Shown piece by piece: positions 1 to 7,066 of a stretch of DNA of 12,312 bases; position 1 is the stretch's first letter, and every line of letters starts with the position of its first letter. The notes below the pieces were generated by a model. It was not told the origin of the DNA and ran no database searches. It worked only from the letters and a program-made list of their open reading frames with translations. The translations under genes were made by a program, and so were the position numbers. Source of the stretch: Cellvibrionales bacterium UBA5860 (GTDB taxonomy: Bacteria > Pseudomonadota > Gammaproteobacteria > Pseudomonadales > Porticoccaceae); contig DJFY01000076.1 in NCBI GenBank assembly GCA_002431545.1, forward strand, positions 6,761 to 19,072, given 5' to 3'.

Positions 1-113
1 AGCAATAGAGCAATAGATAAGGCGCTGACACAGAAAAGAAAATATGCGATGTCAGGTAAATTTACGCGGGGCAACCTCTTGTCTTCTTTCCGACAGCCCG
101 GAGCGCGGGCAAT

Positions 114-140
114 AAAAAACCGCCCGAAGGGCGGCTTTTT
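114..140 (-). terminator. Rho-independent terminator of the CHMO-like gene
   Basis: A six-base-pair GC stem (CCGCCC / GGGCGG, 120-125 with 129-134) with a three-base loop is flanked by A-runs on the left and a T-run on the right. Read on the minus strand it is followed by six T residues, about 65 bases past the stop codon of the monooxygenase at 201, so it fits as that gene's terminator. The T-run on the plus side (136-140) means it could also work for a plus-strand transcript entering from outside the window. Confidence 0.8.
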
Positions 141-200
141 ATCAACGACACTGACTGTAGAAGGGCAGTACTGCTGCCACAATCAGAAATCGACGCGAGG

Positions 201-1820
201 CTACTGCAGCACAAAGCCCTCGTAATCCTTGGCGGCCACTTCGTCGCATTTGGCTTTGTAGTTAGGCGCACCACCCGCATACAGCATAAAGGTTCGTTTT
301 TTGTTCGGGTTATTCACGTTGACACCCATGAACCAGGAATCAGCTTTGGGAAACAGCGTATGTTCGGCGGTCTCGTCCACATGTACTGTCCAGGCATCTT
401 CGGCCTCGACAGTGGGCTCGATCACCTTCAGGTTCTTATTCTGCATGTAGGCAAGCAGGTCCGACACCCACTCGACATTTTGCTCGATACAACGCGGGAT
501 ATTACAGAAAGTGGCGCCATTGTGAGGGCCTACCAGCGTTAGCAGATTGGGGAAACCGGCAGACTGCATACCAAGCAAGGTGCGCGGACCATCGGCCCAT
601 TTGTCCTTGAGTTTCTTACCGCCCTTACCCGTAATATCGATACGATTCAGCGCGCCGGTCACGGCATCGAAACCGGTTGCATAAACGATGATATCGAGAT
701 CATAGTTTTTGTCACTGCACTTCACGCCCTCTGGCACAATGCTCTCGATCGGCGTTTCGGTGAGATCGACCAGGTGCACGTTATCCTGGTTGTAGCATTC
801 GAAGTACTTGGTTTCGAGCGGGACGCGCCGCATACCAAAGCCGTGGTTTTTGGGGATCAATTTTTCCGCCAGCTCGGGGTCGTTAACACGCTCGCGAATT
901 TTCCGGGCGATAAAATCCGAGAGGATTTTATTGGCTTTCTCGTCGCTCATAATGTCCGCGAAGTTGCCCAGCCAGATACCAAAGCCCGGCTTGTTGTAAA
1001 GCTCCTCAAACTTCGCTTCGCGCTCTTCATCGGTAACATCAAATAACGAGCGCTCATCAAATTTGTGGATAAAACCGCCAAAAGTCGCATTACAATCGTC
1101 AATTATCTGTTGATAATTGGCTTTGATATCGTCCATTTCCTCTTGCGAAATGGGGCCGTTTTTTAGCGGCGCACACCACTCGGGAGCCAGTTGAAAGACA
1201 TAAAGCTCGTCCGCCGTTTTCGCAGCTTCCTGAATAAACTGGACTCCGGTAGCGCCGGTGCCAATCACGCCGACGCGCTTGCCACTGAAATCGTTGCCGC
1301 GACCGCCAAACCCGTCTTTGGGATAGCGGCAGGTGTGAGCCCAGTCGCCCTTGAAGCTATCGATACCGGGAATATTGGGCAGGCGCCATGCGGATAGCGG
1401 CCCGGTGGCAGAAATAAGGAAAGTCGCGCGGGCAGTGCTGCCATCTTCAAGTTCGACCTCCCATTGCTGCGCGCCTTCGTCCCAGGTTGCCCTGGTGACC
1501 TTGCTGTTGAATTGAATGTCCTTGCGCAGATCGAACTTGTCCGCCACAAAATTGAGGTACTTTTCCGTCTCGGGCTGGGGGGCAAAGCGCTCTGACCAGT
1601 TCCATTCCTGCATGACCTCTTTGTCCCAGGAATAAGCATAGGTGTGGCTTTCCGAGTCGAAACGGCAACCGGGATAACGGTTCCAGTACCAGGTGCCGCC
1701 GACACCGGTGCCGGTTTCATAAACCTTGACTGATAATCCTATTTCGCGCAGCTTGTGAAGCTGGTACATACCTGCAATGCCGGCGCCGATAACAATGGCG
1801 TCAAATTCGTGACTAGACAT
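201..1820 (-). CDS. Baeyer-Villiger monooxygenase, cyclohexanone monooxygenase-like
   Basis: Type I Baeyer-Villiger monooxygenase of 539 residues, a normal length for the cyclohexanone monooxygenase group. Such enzymes use FAD, NADPH and O2 to insert an oxygen next to a ketone carbonyl, giving an ester or lactone; they are cytosolic. Visible motifs: FAD Rossmann motif GAGIAG at 12-17; the BVMO stretch GGTWYWNRYPG at 41-51 ending in D55, almost identical to my memory of Acinetobacter cyclohexanone monooxygenase; the fingerprint FKGDWAHTCRYP at 156-167; NADPH Rossmann motif GTGATG at 187-192; ATGFD at 381-385. R332 aligns with the catalytic arginine, and W496 sits in the C-terminal SW..G stretch that contacts NADP. 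The fingerprint has Y166 where BVMOs normally have W, which is the form seen in FMO-type enzymes. A GAGGT ribosome binding site (1827-1831) lies six bases before the ATG. Substrate unknown; cyclic ketones, steroids or other ketones are all possible. Confidence 0.95.
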   Translation of the reverse strand: MSSHEFDAIVIGAGIAGMYQLHKLREIGLSVKVYETGTGVGGTWYWNRYPGCRFDSESHTYAYSWDKEVMQEWNWSERFAPQPETEKYLNFVADKFDLRKDIQFNSKVTRATWDEGAQQWEVELEDGSTARATFLISATGPLSAWRLPNIPGIDSFKGDWAHTCRYPKDGFGGRGNDFSGKRVGVIGTGATGVQFIQEAAKTADELYVFQLAPEWCAPLKNGPISQEEMDDIKANYQQIIDDCNATFGGFIHKFDERSLFDVTDEEREAKFEELYNKPGFGIWLGNFADIMSDEKANKILSDFIARKIRERVNDPELAEKLIPKNHGFGMRRVPLETKYFECYNQDNVHLVDLTETPIESIVPEGVKCSDKNYDLDIIVYATGFDAVTGALNRIDITGKGGKKLKDKWADGPRTLLGMQSAGFPNLLTLVGPHNGATFCNIPRCIEQNVEWVSDLLAYMQNKNLKVIEPTVEAEDAWTVHVDETAEHTLFPKADSWFMGVNVNNPNKKRTFMLYAGGAPNYKAKCDEVAAKDYEGFVLQ

Positions 1821-2095
1821 ATATCTACCTCATTAATACAGAATATCGCATCGACCGAACATGCCAATGCGCCCAAGTTGATCCCGCACCGCGACGGCCT
1901 TATGAGCCAGGGGAAAGCCGGCAACACCGATGAGCGGCACTTGAGAGGCGCGAGAGTATATCAATGACTACAGACTTTGTCGTCCGCCCCAGGGAACGCT
2001 TTTCGGTCGCAGAAATAAGCTTCCTGAAGCGCACTAAAACAGCCGCCATACCCGGTCTCGAATGCCACATGAACGAGACATTACAACGGCAACAG
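1821..2095. other. Intergenic gap between the CHMO-like gene and the CinA-like/adenylyltransferase gene
   Basis: This 275-base gap separates two minus-strand genes. I see no strong terminator. A weak hairpin, GCTTC CT GAAGC at 2019-2030, is followed on the minus strand by TTATTT but has too small a loop to trust. No convincing sigma70 promoter for the monooxygenase was found. The gap is long enough for the monooxygenase to have its own promoter, but co-transcription with the upstream gene cannot be excluded. Confidence 0.4.
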
Positions 2096-3208
2096 TCAGC
2101 TACCGCGCAGCTCCGATGATGAAATATCGTGGCGAAACATAGCCTCCTCCACCCCCTGGCAAATCGCCCTGAGTGGTGCCGGCAATTCGAGATCATCCAG
2201 GGTTTCAAAGACTTCGTCGTTTCGACGGCCAAATACCAGAAAGCTGTTGCCCCGCTCGGCAATTGTTTCGATGGCTCGCAGGCATTTAAGCTCACTATCC
2301 TCGTAATACCGGGGCTGGGCGATACGCTTGATAGTGTCGACACCAACCACAAACGGAATCCCCGGAAACAATGCCGATTTCTCGACAAAGGTGGGGGCAT
2401 GGGTAAAAACCAGAGGGTATTCGCCGCCCACAACCGCCTCCCTGTGCGCCATGTCGAAATAATCCAGCGGCGGTTTGTCGACGTTAAACGCGGATATTTC
2501 CAGCGACACCGGGCAGTCGAGCAAGTCCCTGGCGAGACGAATCATCGTTCGGTGACCATCGTGCAGAGGATTGAATGCCCCCGGGAACAGAGCCTGGGGC
2601 GGCTGTGTCGCCACTGCTGTTGACAATATCTGCCCGGCCAGCAAAGCCTGCCATTCCGGTTTGCCGGCAGTGACATGCTCGTGAAACTCGTCCTGACTAT
2701 TTTGTGAAAGCAGGAGATCGGCGGGCAGACCGCAAGCCTCGGCGAGCAGGTCGACAATCAGCGTCGCGGCAAGCGCTTCCTCTTCGGCTCGTGTTCGTCC
2801 TCCAGCCAACACGAGTGAAGCCTCGCGGGTGCTGGCCAGCGACTGGACGCTGACAAACACCCTGTTTTCGCCGCGACGATCGCGATCAGTCGACAGCGCC
2901 GCAGTAGCACCGAGACCGAGCAGGAAACGCTGGTCCGTCTCTTTATCCAGTCTCCTGGCACGCTGAAAAGCAGCCATAGCCATGGCGCGCGCCGTTTTGG
3001 CGCTGCAGGCCTGATCGGGATCACCGCCAAGATATTCGGCAAGCGACTGTGGATGATAGGGCACGATCGCCTCGAGCACCGTGCGCGAAGCGCCTGGCAC
3101 GCCGAGCAGACGGGAAATCGCGGCACTGCCGCCGCCCGTGATTGCGAGTGCGAGCCGGTGCGGTGCCTGGTGAATCTCCGCGATAATACTCTGTAGACTT
3201 TCAGTCAT
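2096..3208 (-). CDS. CinA/PncC-like domain fused to nicotinamide/nicotinate-nucleotide adenylyltransferase-like domain
   Basis: A 370-residue two-domain protein. Residues about 10-165 resemble the CinA C-terminal/PncC fold (NMN deamidase): a glycine-rich turn ITGGGS at 23-28, then GVPGASRT, a central GLGATAALSTDRDRRG stretch and a C-terminal helix. The family's ESCTGG-type active-site motif is replaced by AITGGGSA, so deamidase activity is doubtful. Residues about 205-370 form a nucleotidyltransferase domain: PGAFNPLHDGH at 209-219 holds the HxGH motif (H216, H219), GVD is at 289-291, and ISSSELR at 362-367 matches the ISSTxxR triphosphate-binding motif of NadD/NMNAT enzymes. This domain looks intact and probably transfers AMP from ATP to NMN, NaMN or a related phosphate. 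PncC and NadD act on successive NAD-synthesis intermediates, so the fusion makes pathway sense. It is divergent from the second monooxygenase. The start has only a weak ribosome binding site. Substrate is inferred. Confidence 0.85.
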   Translation of the reverse strand: MTESLQSIIAEIHQAPHRLALAITGGGSAAISRLLGVPGASRTVLEAIVPYHPQSLAEYLGGDPDQACSAKTARAMAMAAFQRARRLDKETDQRFLLGLGATAALSTDRDRRGENRVFVSVQSLASTREASLVLAGGRTRAEEEALAATLIVDLLAEACGLPADLLLSQNSQDEFHEHVTAGKPEWQALLAGQILSTAVATQPPQALFPGAFNPLHDGHRTMIRLARDLLDCPVSLEISAFNVDKPPLDYFDMAHREAVVGGEYPLVFTHAPTFVEKSALFPGIPFVVGVDTIKRIAQPRYYEDSELKCLRAIETIAERGNSFLVFGRRNDEVFETLDDLELPAPLRAICQGVEEAMFRHDISSSELRGS

Positions 3209-3272
3209 AACCGTTCATCGCCAGTCAAAGGCAATCCAGGGTTGTTTGTCCCGCGCTATTTGTTCTGCTCGA

Positions 3273-3298
3273 TTTATAGTTACCATTTTAGGGGTCAA
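3273..3298 (-). promoter_or_regulatory. Possible sigma70 promoter for the CinA-like/adenylyltransferase gene
   Basis: On the minus strand TTGACC (3293-3298) is followed after 14 bases by TATAAA (3273-3278), about 65 bases upstream of the start codon at 3208. Both boxes are close to consensus but the spacer is shorter than the ideal 17, so this is tentative. Confidence 0.25.
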
Positions 3299-3389
3299 AC
3301 GGCGTTAACAAAACCGTCACATTTCGTTCAATCAAGAGACACCGGGTAGGCCCGATCGCGTGCCAAACGCCGCCGCCGGCGCGCGCGAC

Positions 3390-3418
3390 TTGTTTCAGAA
3401 CCGCCCGGTCGTTAATAT
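3390..3418 (+). promoter_or_regulatory. Possible sigma70 promoter for the HAPMO-like monooxygenase
   Basis: TTGTTT at 3390-3395 and TAATAT at 3413-3418 are separated by exactly 17 bases, in the divergent intergenic space and about 85 bases ahead of the preferred start at 3505. The box match and spacing are good for a sigma70 promoter. No clear operator palindrome overlaps it. Confidence 0.4.
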
Positions 3419-3495
3419 TCTCTGCCCAAGCATTGCAGCCGCCACCGCTCTGCCCGGTATTCGGCGGTAGTTAACTCCATTCAATGAACTTACCC

Positions 3496-3500
3496 GAGGA
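3496..3500 (+). promoter_or_regulatory. Ribosome binding site that favours the start at 3505
   Basis: GAGGA lies four bases before the ATG at 3505. The in-frame ATG at 3484 has no purine-rich sequence in front of it (the preceding bases are TTAACTCCATTCA). The GAGGA would fall inside the gene if 3484 were used. Confidence 0.5.
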
Positions 3501-3504
3501 CGTT

Positions 3505-5403
3505 ATGACTGAAGACGCGCGTTTTGCGGAAGCGGTATCGATTGCCAATATTCCCACCCTGCTGATGGTACTGGTGCAGATGACCGGCGACCAGCGCTGG
3601 CTTGAGGAGCCCTATCGTGTGCGCCGTGCCAGCGGTACCGATGACAACGATAGCGGCGGCCTGAGCGAGGAAATCCAGCAGGAAATCCGCGCCGCAGCAC
3701 TCGACGCCATTCTTGCCTGGAAAGCAGGCAGGCCACTCGCCCTGCCCGACCCCAGCGAAAAGGAACTGGTCGCAATGCTCACCGCCTCTATGGGCGAGAC
3801 CGTGCCAGATGAATACGGTGAGATGACCGCTGCCCAGCTCGGCCAGACCTCCATGCTCTGGGAAGAAAAAATCGTAGTACCAGAGGGCTTTAACGTAGTC
3901 GTCATCGGCGCCGGAGTGTCGGGCCTGTGCGCTGCAGCCAACCTTAAATCGGCCGGCGTCCCCTTTACGGTACTCGAACGGCGGGACTCGGTTGCCGGGG
4001 TCTGGCAGGACAATCGCTATCCGGGTGCCGGCGTCGATACACCCAATCATCTGTACTCGTACTCGTTCGCACCTTACGACTGGTCGGCCTACTTTGCGCT
4101 GCGCAATGAACTTCACGACTACTTCGACCATGTCGCCGACGAATTCGCACTGCGTGACCATATCCAATTCAACACATCGGTCGAGCGCGCCGTCTACAAC
4201 AAGGACAAGCAGGTTTGGCAGATCACCGTCACCCACGCCGACGGTGGCGAAGAAACTCTGGAAGCCAACGTATTAATCAGCGCCGCAGGGATTTTCAACC
4301 CGCCGGCATTTCCGGATATCGCGGGGCTGGACAGCTTCAGCGGCGAACGCTGGCACACAGCTGAGTGGCCGGAAGGCAAGACCCTGGACGGCAAGAAGGT
4401 TCTGATGATCGGCAATGGCGCCACCGCCATGCAGATTGGGCCCGAAGTGCAAAACGATGTCGAGTCCCTGACGATCTTCCAGCGCAGCCCCCACTGGTCC
4501 ACGCCATTTCCGCAATTTCGCACGCCCGTACCGGAGGCCATCCGCTTCCTGTTCAACGAAGTGCCGCTGTACCGCATGTGGTACCGCATGCGCCTGGGCT
4601 GGACTTACAACGATCGCGTCTACGAATCGCTGCACAAAGACCCGAATTGGGAACATCCCGAGCGCGCGATGAATGCCATCAACGACGCCCACCGCGGTTT
4701 TTTCACCAGTTACATCAAGAACGAACTTGGCGAACGCACCGATTTGCTCGACAAGGTACTTCCCTCTTTTCCGCCCTTTGGCAAGCGCATGCTGATGGAC
4801 AATGGCTGGTATCGTATGCTGCAGAACCCCAAGGTCGAGCTGGTCGACGACCCGATTGATCATATTGAAGAAAACAAAATCGTCACCAAAAGCGGCGCCG
4901 AATACCCCGGCGACGTTCTGGTGGTATCTACGGGCTTCAACGTGTTGAAGTTTCTTTCCACCTACGACGTCGTCGGCCGTTCCGGTAAAAGCCTGCGCGA
5001 GGTCTGGGGGGAGGAAGACGCCTCGGCCTATCTGGGCACAGTCATTCCGGATTTCCCTAACTTTTTTACGCTGTATGGGCCGAATCTACAGCCGGGACAC
5101 GGCGGCAGCTTTATTTTCGTCGCCGAGATGCAGGTTCGCTACGTCATGCAGATGATCGACGCCATGAGCAAAAAGTCCATCGGCGCCGTCGACTGCAAGC
5201 AGGAAGTACACGACGCCTACATCGCCGACGTGGACAAAATCCACGAAAACATGGTGTGGGCACATCCCGGCGTCAGCAGTTACTACCGCAACTCCAAAGG
5301 CCGTGTGGTGGTGAATTCACCCTACCGAAACGTCGACTTCTTTGCTAAAACGCGGCATCTTAATCTGGAAGATTACGATACCGAACCCAATCACGCTGCC
5401 TGA
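3505..5403 (+). CDS. Baeyer-Villiger monooxygenase, 4-hydroxyacetophenone monooxygenase-like
   Basis: FAD- and NADPH-dependent type I Baeyer-Villiger monooxygenase, 632 residues from the ATG at 3505 or 639 from the alternative at 3484. The length and a helical N-terminal extension of about 125 residues (IPTLLM...TGD near 16-29) match 4-hydroxyacetophenone monooxygenase (HapE, about 640 residues), which turns aryl ketones into aryl esters. Motifs, numbered from 3505: FAD site GAGVSG at 135-140; GVWQDNRYPGAGVD at 165-178; a perfect BVMO fingerprint FSGERWHTAEWP at 278-289; NADPH site GNGATA at 303-308; probable catalytic R428 in FGKRM; STGF at 475-478; and a C-terminal NSKGRVVVNSPY stretch also found in HapE. 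It is single-gene sized, with a terminator 13 bases after the stop. It is quite unlike the other monooxygenase in the window, so the two are not a recent duplication. Aryl or aliphatic ketones are the likely substrates, but this is inferred. Confidence 0.94.
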   Translation: MTEDARFAEAVSIANIPTLLMVLVQMTGDQRWLEEPYRVRRASGTDDNDSGGLSEEIQQEIRAAALDAILAWKAGRPLALPDPSEKELVAMLTASMGETVPDEYGEMTAAQLGQTSMLWEEKIVVPEGFNVVVIGAGVSGLCAAANLKSAGVPFTVLERRDSVAGVWQDNRYPGAGVDTPNHLYSYSFAPYDWSAYFALRNELHDYFDHVADEFALRDHIQFNTSVERAVYNKDKQVWQITVTHADGGEETLEANVLISAAGIFNPPAFPDIAGLDSFSGERWHTAEWPEGKTLDGKKVLMIGNGATAMQIGPEVQNDVESLTIFQRSPHWSTPFPQFRTPVPEAIRFLFNEVPLYRMWYRMRLGWTYNDRVYESLHKDPNWEHPERAMNAINDAHRGFFTSYIKNELGERTDLLDKVLPSFPPFGKRMLMDNGWYRMLQNPKVELVDDPIDHIEENKIVTKSGAEYPGDVLVVSTGFNVLKFLSTYDVVGRSGKSLREVWGEEDASAYLGTVIPDFPNFFTLYGPNLQPGHGGSFIFVAEMQVRYVMQMIDAMSKKSIGAVDCKQEVHDAYIADVDKIHENMVWAHPGVSSYYRNSKGRVVVNSPYRNVDFFAKTRHLNLEDYDTEPNHAA

Positions 5404-5415
5404 CCGCCTCAATCG

Positions 5416-5448
5416 AAAACGCCGCTGCCTGTCAGCGGCGTTTTTTTT
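5416..5448 (+). terminator. Strong rho-independent terminator after the HAPMO-like gene
   Basis: A perfect 12-base-pair stem, AAAACGCCGCTG (5416-5427) with CAGCGGCGTTTT (5433-5444), has a five-base loop CCTGT and runs into eight T residues (5441-5448). It starts 13 bases after the TGA. It implies that the following esterase gene needs its own promoter. Confidence 0.95.
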
Positions 5449-5469
5449 GGGCGAGGCTAAACTGGAGTA

Positions 5470-5523
5470 TCACGGTACTTTTTAAAATCACAGTATTTTT
5501 CAAGACCACAATACCTTTTAATA
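5470..5523. repeat. Three tandem imperfect 18-base repeats upstream of the esterase
   Basis: Three consecutive 18-base units start at 5470, 5488 and 5506: TCACGGTACTTTTTAAAA, TCACAGTATTTTTCAAGA and CCACAATACCTTTTAATA. They share the pattern YCACRRTAYYTTTYAANA with 12 to 14 identities of 18 between pairs, and nearly all differences are transitions. They lie in an AT-rich stretch between the upstream terminator and the esterase start at 5563, where regulator binding sites would be expected. They could also be a decaying tandem duplication. Confidence 0.6.
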
Positions 5524-5562
5524 GATATTAATATTCCACACGATAATAATTACGGGATTGCC

Positions 5563-6741
5563 ATGAATACACCGATCGACATACAGGGGCACTGCGAACC
5601 GGCCTTCAGCGCTGTAAAAGATGCATTTGCGGCCAATTTCAACGACGGCATCGAAGTCGGGGCGTCATTTGCGCTGGCCATCGCGGGCCGTCTCGTCGTC
5701 GACATTTGGGCCGGCCATGCCGATGCCGCTCGCAGCAAACCCTGGCAGGGCGACACCTTGATCAACACCTACTCCACAACCAAAGGCATGGCGGCTGCAA
5801 CCGTTGGTGTCCTGGCCGACAGAGGTCTGATCGACTACCAGGCCAAAGTGGCCGACTACTGGCCGGAATTCGCCGCCGCCGGCAAGCAGGATGTCACCGT
5901 TGCCCAGCTACTGTCGCACCAGGCGGGGGTCTGCGGTCCGCGGGAAAGGGTTGAAATGGACGAGATCTACGATTGGGACGGCCTTTGCGCGACCCTGGCG
6001 GCCCAATGGCCCTTTTTCGAGCCAGGCACAGCCAACGGTTATCACGCCGTTGTATTTGGCCATATTGCCGGTGAGGTGGCGCGCCGCGCCTGGAAGGCAA
6101 GTACTGGAGAGACCAAAAGTCTCGGGCAATTATTTGCCGAAACCGTCGCCGGCCCCATCGGCGCGGCTAACGACTATTATATAGGTCTCCCTGAAGTAGA
6201 AGATCACCGCGTCGCGGAAATGATTCCCGTCGGTGGCGCCGAACAACTCGGTACTGGCCTCGGCGGCAGTAAAAAACGCATGAGCGATGCCCTTTACTGC
6301 GCGATGGCACACCCGCCTCTCACCGCCCATATCGCCAACGACCGGGCCTGGCGAGCGGCGGAGGTACCGGGCGCCAACGGCCAGGGCAACGGGAGGGGTA
6401 TCGCCAAAGTCTATGGTGCCCTGGCCAACGACGGTGAATTCGAGGGCCAACGCATCATCAGCGCTCAAGGCATTACCGAAATGACTCGGGAGGAGTGTTT
6501 TCGCAAAGATCAGGTTATCGGTGTGCGGATGCGGTGGAGCCGTGGCTTTATTTTGAACAAGGCCGAACTCTACGGCCCCAACCCCGATGCCTTTGGTCAC
6601 AGTGGCTGGGGAGGCTCCTTCGGTTTTGCCGACACCGAGGCTAAACTGGGCATGGGCTACGCCATGAACCAGATGGATGCCAATATTTTCGGCGACCCCA
6701 GAGGCGTACGTTTGATCGAAGCCGCTTACGCCTGCCTGTAG
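5563..6741 (+). CDS. Serine hydrolase, beta-lactamase fold / family VIII esterase-like
   Basis: A 392-residue serine hydrolase of the class C beta-lactamase/family VIII carboxylesterase superfamily, the usual length for EstB-like esterases. The nucleophile motif SxxK is STTK at 71-74; the tyrosine motif is GYH with Y160; LLSHQAG at 116-122 is a family hallmark; HSGWGGS at 346-352 takes the place of the KTG motif, typical of esterases rather than true beta-lactamases. No signal peptide is seen, so it is probably cytosolic, which also argues against a drug-resistance role. It likely hydrolyses small esters or lactones. Its position behind a HAPMO-type monooxygenase, which makes esters, suggests it cleaves the Baeyer-Villiger product, as HapD does next to HapE, although HapD is not known to me to be of this fold. 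A strong terminator separates the two genes, so it is expressed separately. The ribosome binding site is weak (ACGGGA about 6 bases before the ATG). Confidence 0.9.
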   Translation: MNTPIDIQGHCEPAFSAVKDAFAANFNDGIEVGASFALAIAGRLVVDIWAGHADAARSKPWQGDTLINTYSTTKGMAAATVGVLADRGLIDYQAKVADYWPEFAAAGKQDVTVAQLLSHQAGVCGPRERVEMDEIYDWDGLCATLAAQWPFFEPGTANGYHAVVFGHIAGEVARRAWKASTGETKSLGQLFAETVAGPIGAANDYYIGLPEVEDHRVAEMIPVGGAEQLGTGLGGSKKRMSDALYCAMAHPPLTAHIANDRAWRAAEVPGANGQGNGRGIAKVYGALANDGEFEGQRIISAQGITEMTREECFRKDQVIGVRMRWSRGFILNKAELYGPNPDAFGHSGWGGSFGFADTEAKLGMGYAMNQMDANIFGDPRGVRLIEAAYACL

Positions 6742-6767
6742 CAGGTCCGCTGTGACGGCGGACCTGC
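6741..6767 (+). other. Stem-loop directly at the esterase stop codon
   Basis: A perfect 10-base-pair stem, GCAGGTCCGC (6741-6750) with GCGGACCTGC (6758-6767), has a seven-base loop. It begins on the last base of the TAG stop. There is no T-run after it, so it is not a classical rho-independent terminator; it may protect the 3' end of the mRNA or assist termination. Confidence 0.7.
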
Positions 6768-7010
6768 CACGAGACGCCGACTGCGGGTAACAGGTGCGGG
6801 GCGTTCCAGTCAGCTGCCAGGGTTACCGCATGCGGAGTTACTGCATACAACCCTTTACGGGGTTGGTCGCATTGCGCGGCCCCGGATTCTCCTGATTTTA
6901 TTCGGTATAGACTGTTTTTCTTCTAATCACCGGGGAACTGCAAATGCTATCTTCGCCCGCGACTTGAACTAATTCCTGCCGCCCCAATCTCATTGAAAAA
7001 TTTGTTTACC

Positions 7011-7028
7011 GGCTTCTGATCAGAAGCC
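7011..7028. repeat. Perfect 18-base palindrome
   Basis: GGCTTCTGATCAGAAGCC equals its own reverse complement over all 18 bases. It lies 3 bases before another inverted repeat. As DNA it could be a dimeric regulator site; as RNA it would have almost no loop unless the central bases open. It is about 410 bases upstream of the ABC ATPase start. Confidence 0.75.
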
Positions 7029-7031
7029 TGC

Positions 7032-7066
7032 GCTCATCTGGTTGTGGTTGCTCCCCTCAGATGAGC
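7032..7066. repeat. 9-bp inverted repeat with 17-base loop
   Basis: GCTCATCTG (7032-7040) is complementary to CAGATGAGC (7058-7066), with a GT-rich loop between them. There is no T-run after the stem on the plus strand, so it is not an obvious terminator. Confidence 0.65.

Noticed and set aside
1..113. A partial gene at the left edge, including a duplicated AGCAATAG at 1-16.
   Set aside because: No open frame with coding character reaches the terminator at 114-140 and the 8-base duplication is too small to interpret.
3490..4236. Long minus-strand open frame of 248 codons opposite the HAPMO-like gene.
   Set aside because: It lies wholly antisense to a gene with clear BVMO motifs, and its predicted protein resembles no family; GC-rich codon use creates such shadows.
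5470..5523. The three 18-base repeats as a small CRISPR array.
   Set aside because: The units are contiguous with no spacers, are too short and too varied, and no cas gene is nearby.
5563..6741. Reading the beta-lactamase-fold protein as an antibiotic resistance enzyme.
   Set aside because: It has no signal peptide, has HSG in place of KTG, and sits in a metabolic context; an esterase is the better fit.
6742..6971. In-frame continuation of about 75 codons after the TAG stop of the esterase, suggesting readthrough or a truncated longer protein.
   Set aside because: The esterase already has the family's normal length and C-terminal end, the extension has no recognisable motif, and a strong hairpin starts right at the stop.
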